Under the pieces are notes generated by a model, which worked only from the letters and a program-made list of their open reading frames with translations, made no database searches and had not been told where the DNA came from. The position numbers and the translations under genes were made by a program. Positions 1 to 64,000 of a stretch of DNA of 64,000 bases are shown here, one piece after another. The stretch is from Amorphochlora amoebiformis (taxonomy: Eukaryota > Cercozoa > Chlorarachniophyceae). The stretch is from the NCBI GenBank assembly GCA_054601695.1, contig BAAHQB010000047.1, positions 868,001 to 932,000 on the forward strand. Reading direction: 5' to 3'. Position 1 is the stretch's first letter. The number at the start of each line of letters is the position of its first letter.

Positions 1-7559
<7,559 letters not shown>

Positions 7560-9769
7560 AACTTCCTCGATAACGATATCTATCTACTAGATCTAGTCTA
7601 TCGAAATGGGTTCCAAAGTAAGTACTTTCAATGTATTCACACTCGGTCTGCGGACTCTTACACAGACTCTTCGAGACTCCCAGCGGCTAGACTTATATAG
7701 GAGACCTATATCTATATCTAGTGTACACCAGGTACATACAGTGCTAATGTGTCTACGCTGTCAGGCTGTGTGTTTTTTTAGGCAATCTGGTAATACTAGT
7801 GATAGTACGGTAATATATCCTAGATATCCTAGATATCATCCCAATATATACCAAGGCGGATTTGGAATTAATCATTTCGATTATCTAATGATTATACTAG
7901 TTAAATTGTCTAGAGGAGTATACCTCTAGATACCTCTAGATAGTCGACAGCGCTCTCCCCATTCAAATTTAAAACTTAATAAGACTGAGGCCCACAAACT
8001 AGACAAATATTATTTGAGACTAAATCCTAGAGACCTCTAATATTCTTATATTGGATCCTTTAATCAGATGTGTATTCTCCTCTAGCTAGCTCCAGCTGGG
8101 ACATGTTCATAGCCTATTTGTATGTAGTCACTTGCTATTCACTATGATCATCAGACTACTGATGGGTTCGGTTCCTTTGTCAAGATTGTGAATCTTAATA
8201 TTTAACCACATAAAGTTATAATCCGATCTACAGATTGTTACATAGCTGATAACCCCCAGGATAATCAGAGATTTTTAGTTGGACTCGGTGCTCTCTAGAC
8301 CCTAGGTAGTTCTAGAAAGCAATATCGTTGGAAAGTTCTTGTACGTAGCAGTGTGTGAAGATACAATTGTGAAACTTTCGGAAATCGTGACTCGAAAGAT
8401 CCGATGGCTACGCATAATCTGTATTTATTTCCTGACTGACCTATAATCTACCGATAAGTAACTAGTCTCAGTACGTATTTCAAGGTGGCCACGGTCTACA
8501 CATATGTCACGAAAGATGTTGCGGATGCCATGTTGCGCAGAAGTAAGTACGTATGTCTGTACGTATGTTACACGTATGTATGAGTATGTACGTATGAAGT
8601 TGGTACATGTTTGTAGGTACGTATGTGCGTACGTACTTGGTATACGTTGGGATACGCATCTGATATACCCGTGTGGTGTACGTATGTGGAATAAATTTGT
8701 GCGTACGTATGTGGTATACGTATTTTTGCATTGTTGATGGTCATTGATATGTATGCTAAAGGTGTGTCACATACAAAGTAACGTAACTTGGCAGTGGCGA
8801 TATGATCTAGATGATATGCCAAATATCAATGCTTGCGAGTCACTGCCAAGAGTCATGGATATTCTCTAGATTCTATACTACCTCTAGTACCGTATAATCT
8901 GTAAAAGTGTCTACTATGTTAACCCATATATATCATTAGATATATTAAACAGTACGACTCATATGTAAAGGTGTCAAACTAATATCTAGTGATATACTAT
9001 GGCTGCCCATGATAAATTTGAACGCGATCCTTGAACTATCAATGATGCGCACATACTGCAGTTGTAGCTAGACATAACAGATGTTAACATCTCATAATTC
9101 CGTAATCTGACTAACTAGCTAAGTCTAGTAAGTTCAATAATAGTTTACTGTGATATATACTATAGTATCATGATGCACGAACTTTATATCCAGTTTATAT
9201 TTTCTACACTGGAAAATATATAGAATATACCTATACATAGCCTTGATACATACCTTTTCTTTTTATCAATTCATGATATTTTAAAAAATGCATGTACACG
9301 TGTAATTAATTTTATGATATTTTAAAAAATGCATGTACACGTGTAATTAATTATATTTACATATCTCAGCTAGATTCAACAAAAACTATATTTCATACTG
9401 GCCGTACTGTGGAGTCTTACCAGTGCTTTATACTAGCTATAGTATTAATCTGTGCATACACACACATACACACATGTACTCATAATCATTGAGTATTAGA
9501 AATACACACATATATGCCCACACATGCATGTCGTGCACAGCAAGTTATGCTAATGGAAGGTAAATAGATACATCTAATCGAGATATAATAAACTAGACAA
9601 GACCAAGAACCTCCGAAATATCTCGCCACACTCTGGACTTTTTCAATCTCATGGACGGCATGTTCACCAACGCCGCTATCCAAGGTACGTTCTCTACCCC
9701 TAGCGAGATTCTACGTCGACGAAAAACCTAACTCAATCGTCCCTATAAACGTGTCGTCGACGCAGTCAA
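7560..9769. other. Intergenic region between two convergent genes, with possible + strand exons
   Basis: Complex DNA with little (AT)n. Possible exons with good donors: 7606-7617 (MGSK, donor GTAAGT), 8486-8541 (VATVYTYVTKDVADAMLRR, donor GTAAGT), which would join in phase, and about 9603-9685 (all three frames open, for example HTLDFFNLMDGMFTNAAIQ, donor GTACGT). No known family recognised. Also holds a (GTAC)-rich tract (8545-8725), CTAGATA-rich segments and a 42-base tandem duplication at about 9270-9355. Confidence 0.3.
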
Positions 9770-45252
<35,483 letters not shown>

Positions 45253-45491
45253 CACGAAAGGCACCTGGTGGTTGTGGGAGCCGAAAAGTTCAATTTTATG
45301 GAAGTTGGATACCGAGAGATTTTTCGGCATTTATTTCCCGTCTCCGGGAGTCTCTGGACTTCCGTGCGGGAATTTTGAAAAATCACGGGGATATTTGATG
45401 GAGAGTCTCGGTAGAATTTCACCAATTTTGCACACATCCAAACCACATCCGCACATCACATAACTCCGGAGAAGAGACACGTGTCGAAATA
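45253..45491. promoter_or_regulatory. Bidirectional promoter between SIAE and the AAAP transporter
   Basis: 239 bases separate the two divergent start codons (45252 on - and 45492 on +). The segment has mixed composition, with no (AT)n, unlike nearly all other non-coding DNA here. It contains a CACGTG-type E-box close to the transporter ATG (GACACGTGTC, about 45475). No TATA element is evident. Shared regulation is inferred from the arrangement only. Confidence 0.5.
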
Positions 45492-63956
<18,465 letters not shown>

Positions 63957-64000
63957 ATCGTGTACAACCACCCTCTCAACCCTCTTTCACTATCTAAGCT

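Overview
The window is nuclear DNA from a eukaryote, probably a protist or alga. The evidence is spliceosomal GT-AG introns, human-type TTAGGG/CCCTAA repeats and a Ty1/copia retrotransposon; I cannot name the species. Most bases are (AT)n microsatellite. A plain ORF scan therefore sees almost only Tyr/Ile low-complexity 'proteins' plus the retrotransposon polyprotein.

Read exon by exon, the window is full of genes. Short islands of normal base composition (about 25-225 bases) sit between an AG and a GT, stay open in one frame, and join with compatible phases. They form two large genes back to back. (1) A sialate O-acetylesterase (SASA/SIAE family) runs leftwards from 45252 to 9770. It has 29 exons, about 647 codons and about 35.5 kb, with a signal peptide, the CSGQSN serine block and the IHPRDK histidine block. 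(2) An amino acid/auxin permease family transporter (AAAP) runs rightwards from 45492 to about 63956. It has 25 exons plus a terminal one and about 11 membrane segments. They share a 239-base bidirectional promoter. The SIAE intron at 25076-29334 holds a Copia element (25148-29061) with identical LTRs and no integrase catalytic core.

The left end (1-7559) carries the 3' part of a third gene on the + strand: five phase-compatible exons ending in a stop, function unknown. The 7560-9769 interval is complex DNA with a few possible + strand exons.

The most unusual structure is the intron content. Many exons are flanked by degraded partial copies of their own splice junctions. Copies of the acceptor plus exon start lie only upstream in the sense of transcription; copies of the exon end plus donor lie only downstream. 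Up to about nine copies of one junction occur. Two SIAE exons carrying active-site residues also have second copies. Telomere-type arrays lie inside introns, form at least two introns entirely, and supply several splice sites. Dispersed solo-LTR-like elements, a pure (AG)n tract and many minisatellites fill the rest.

All exon models were built by eye from open frames, splice dinucleotides, phase and known family motifs; no alignment or transcript was available.
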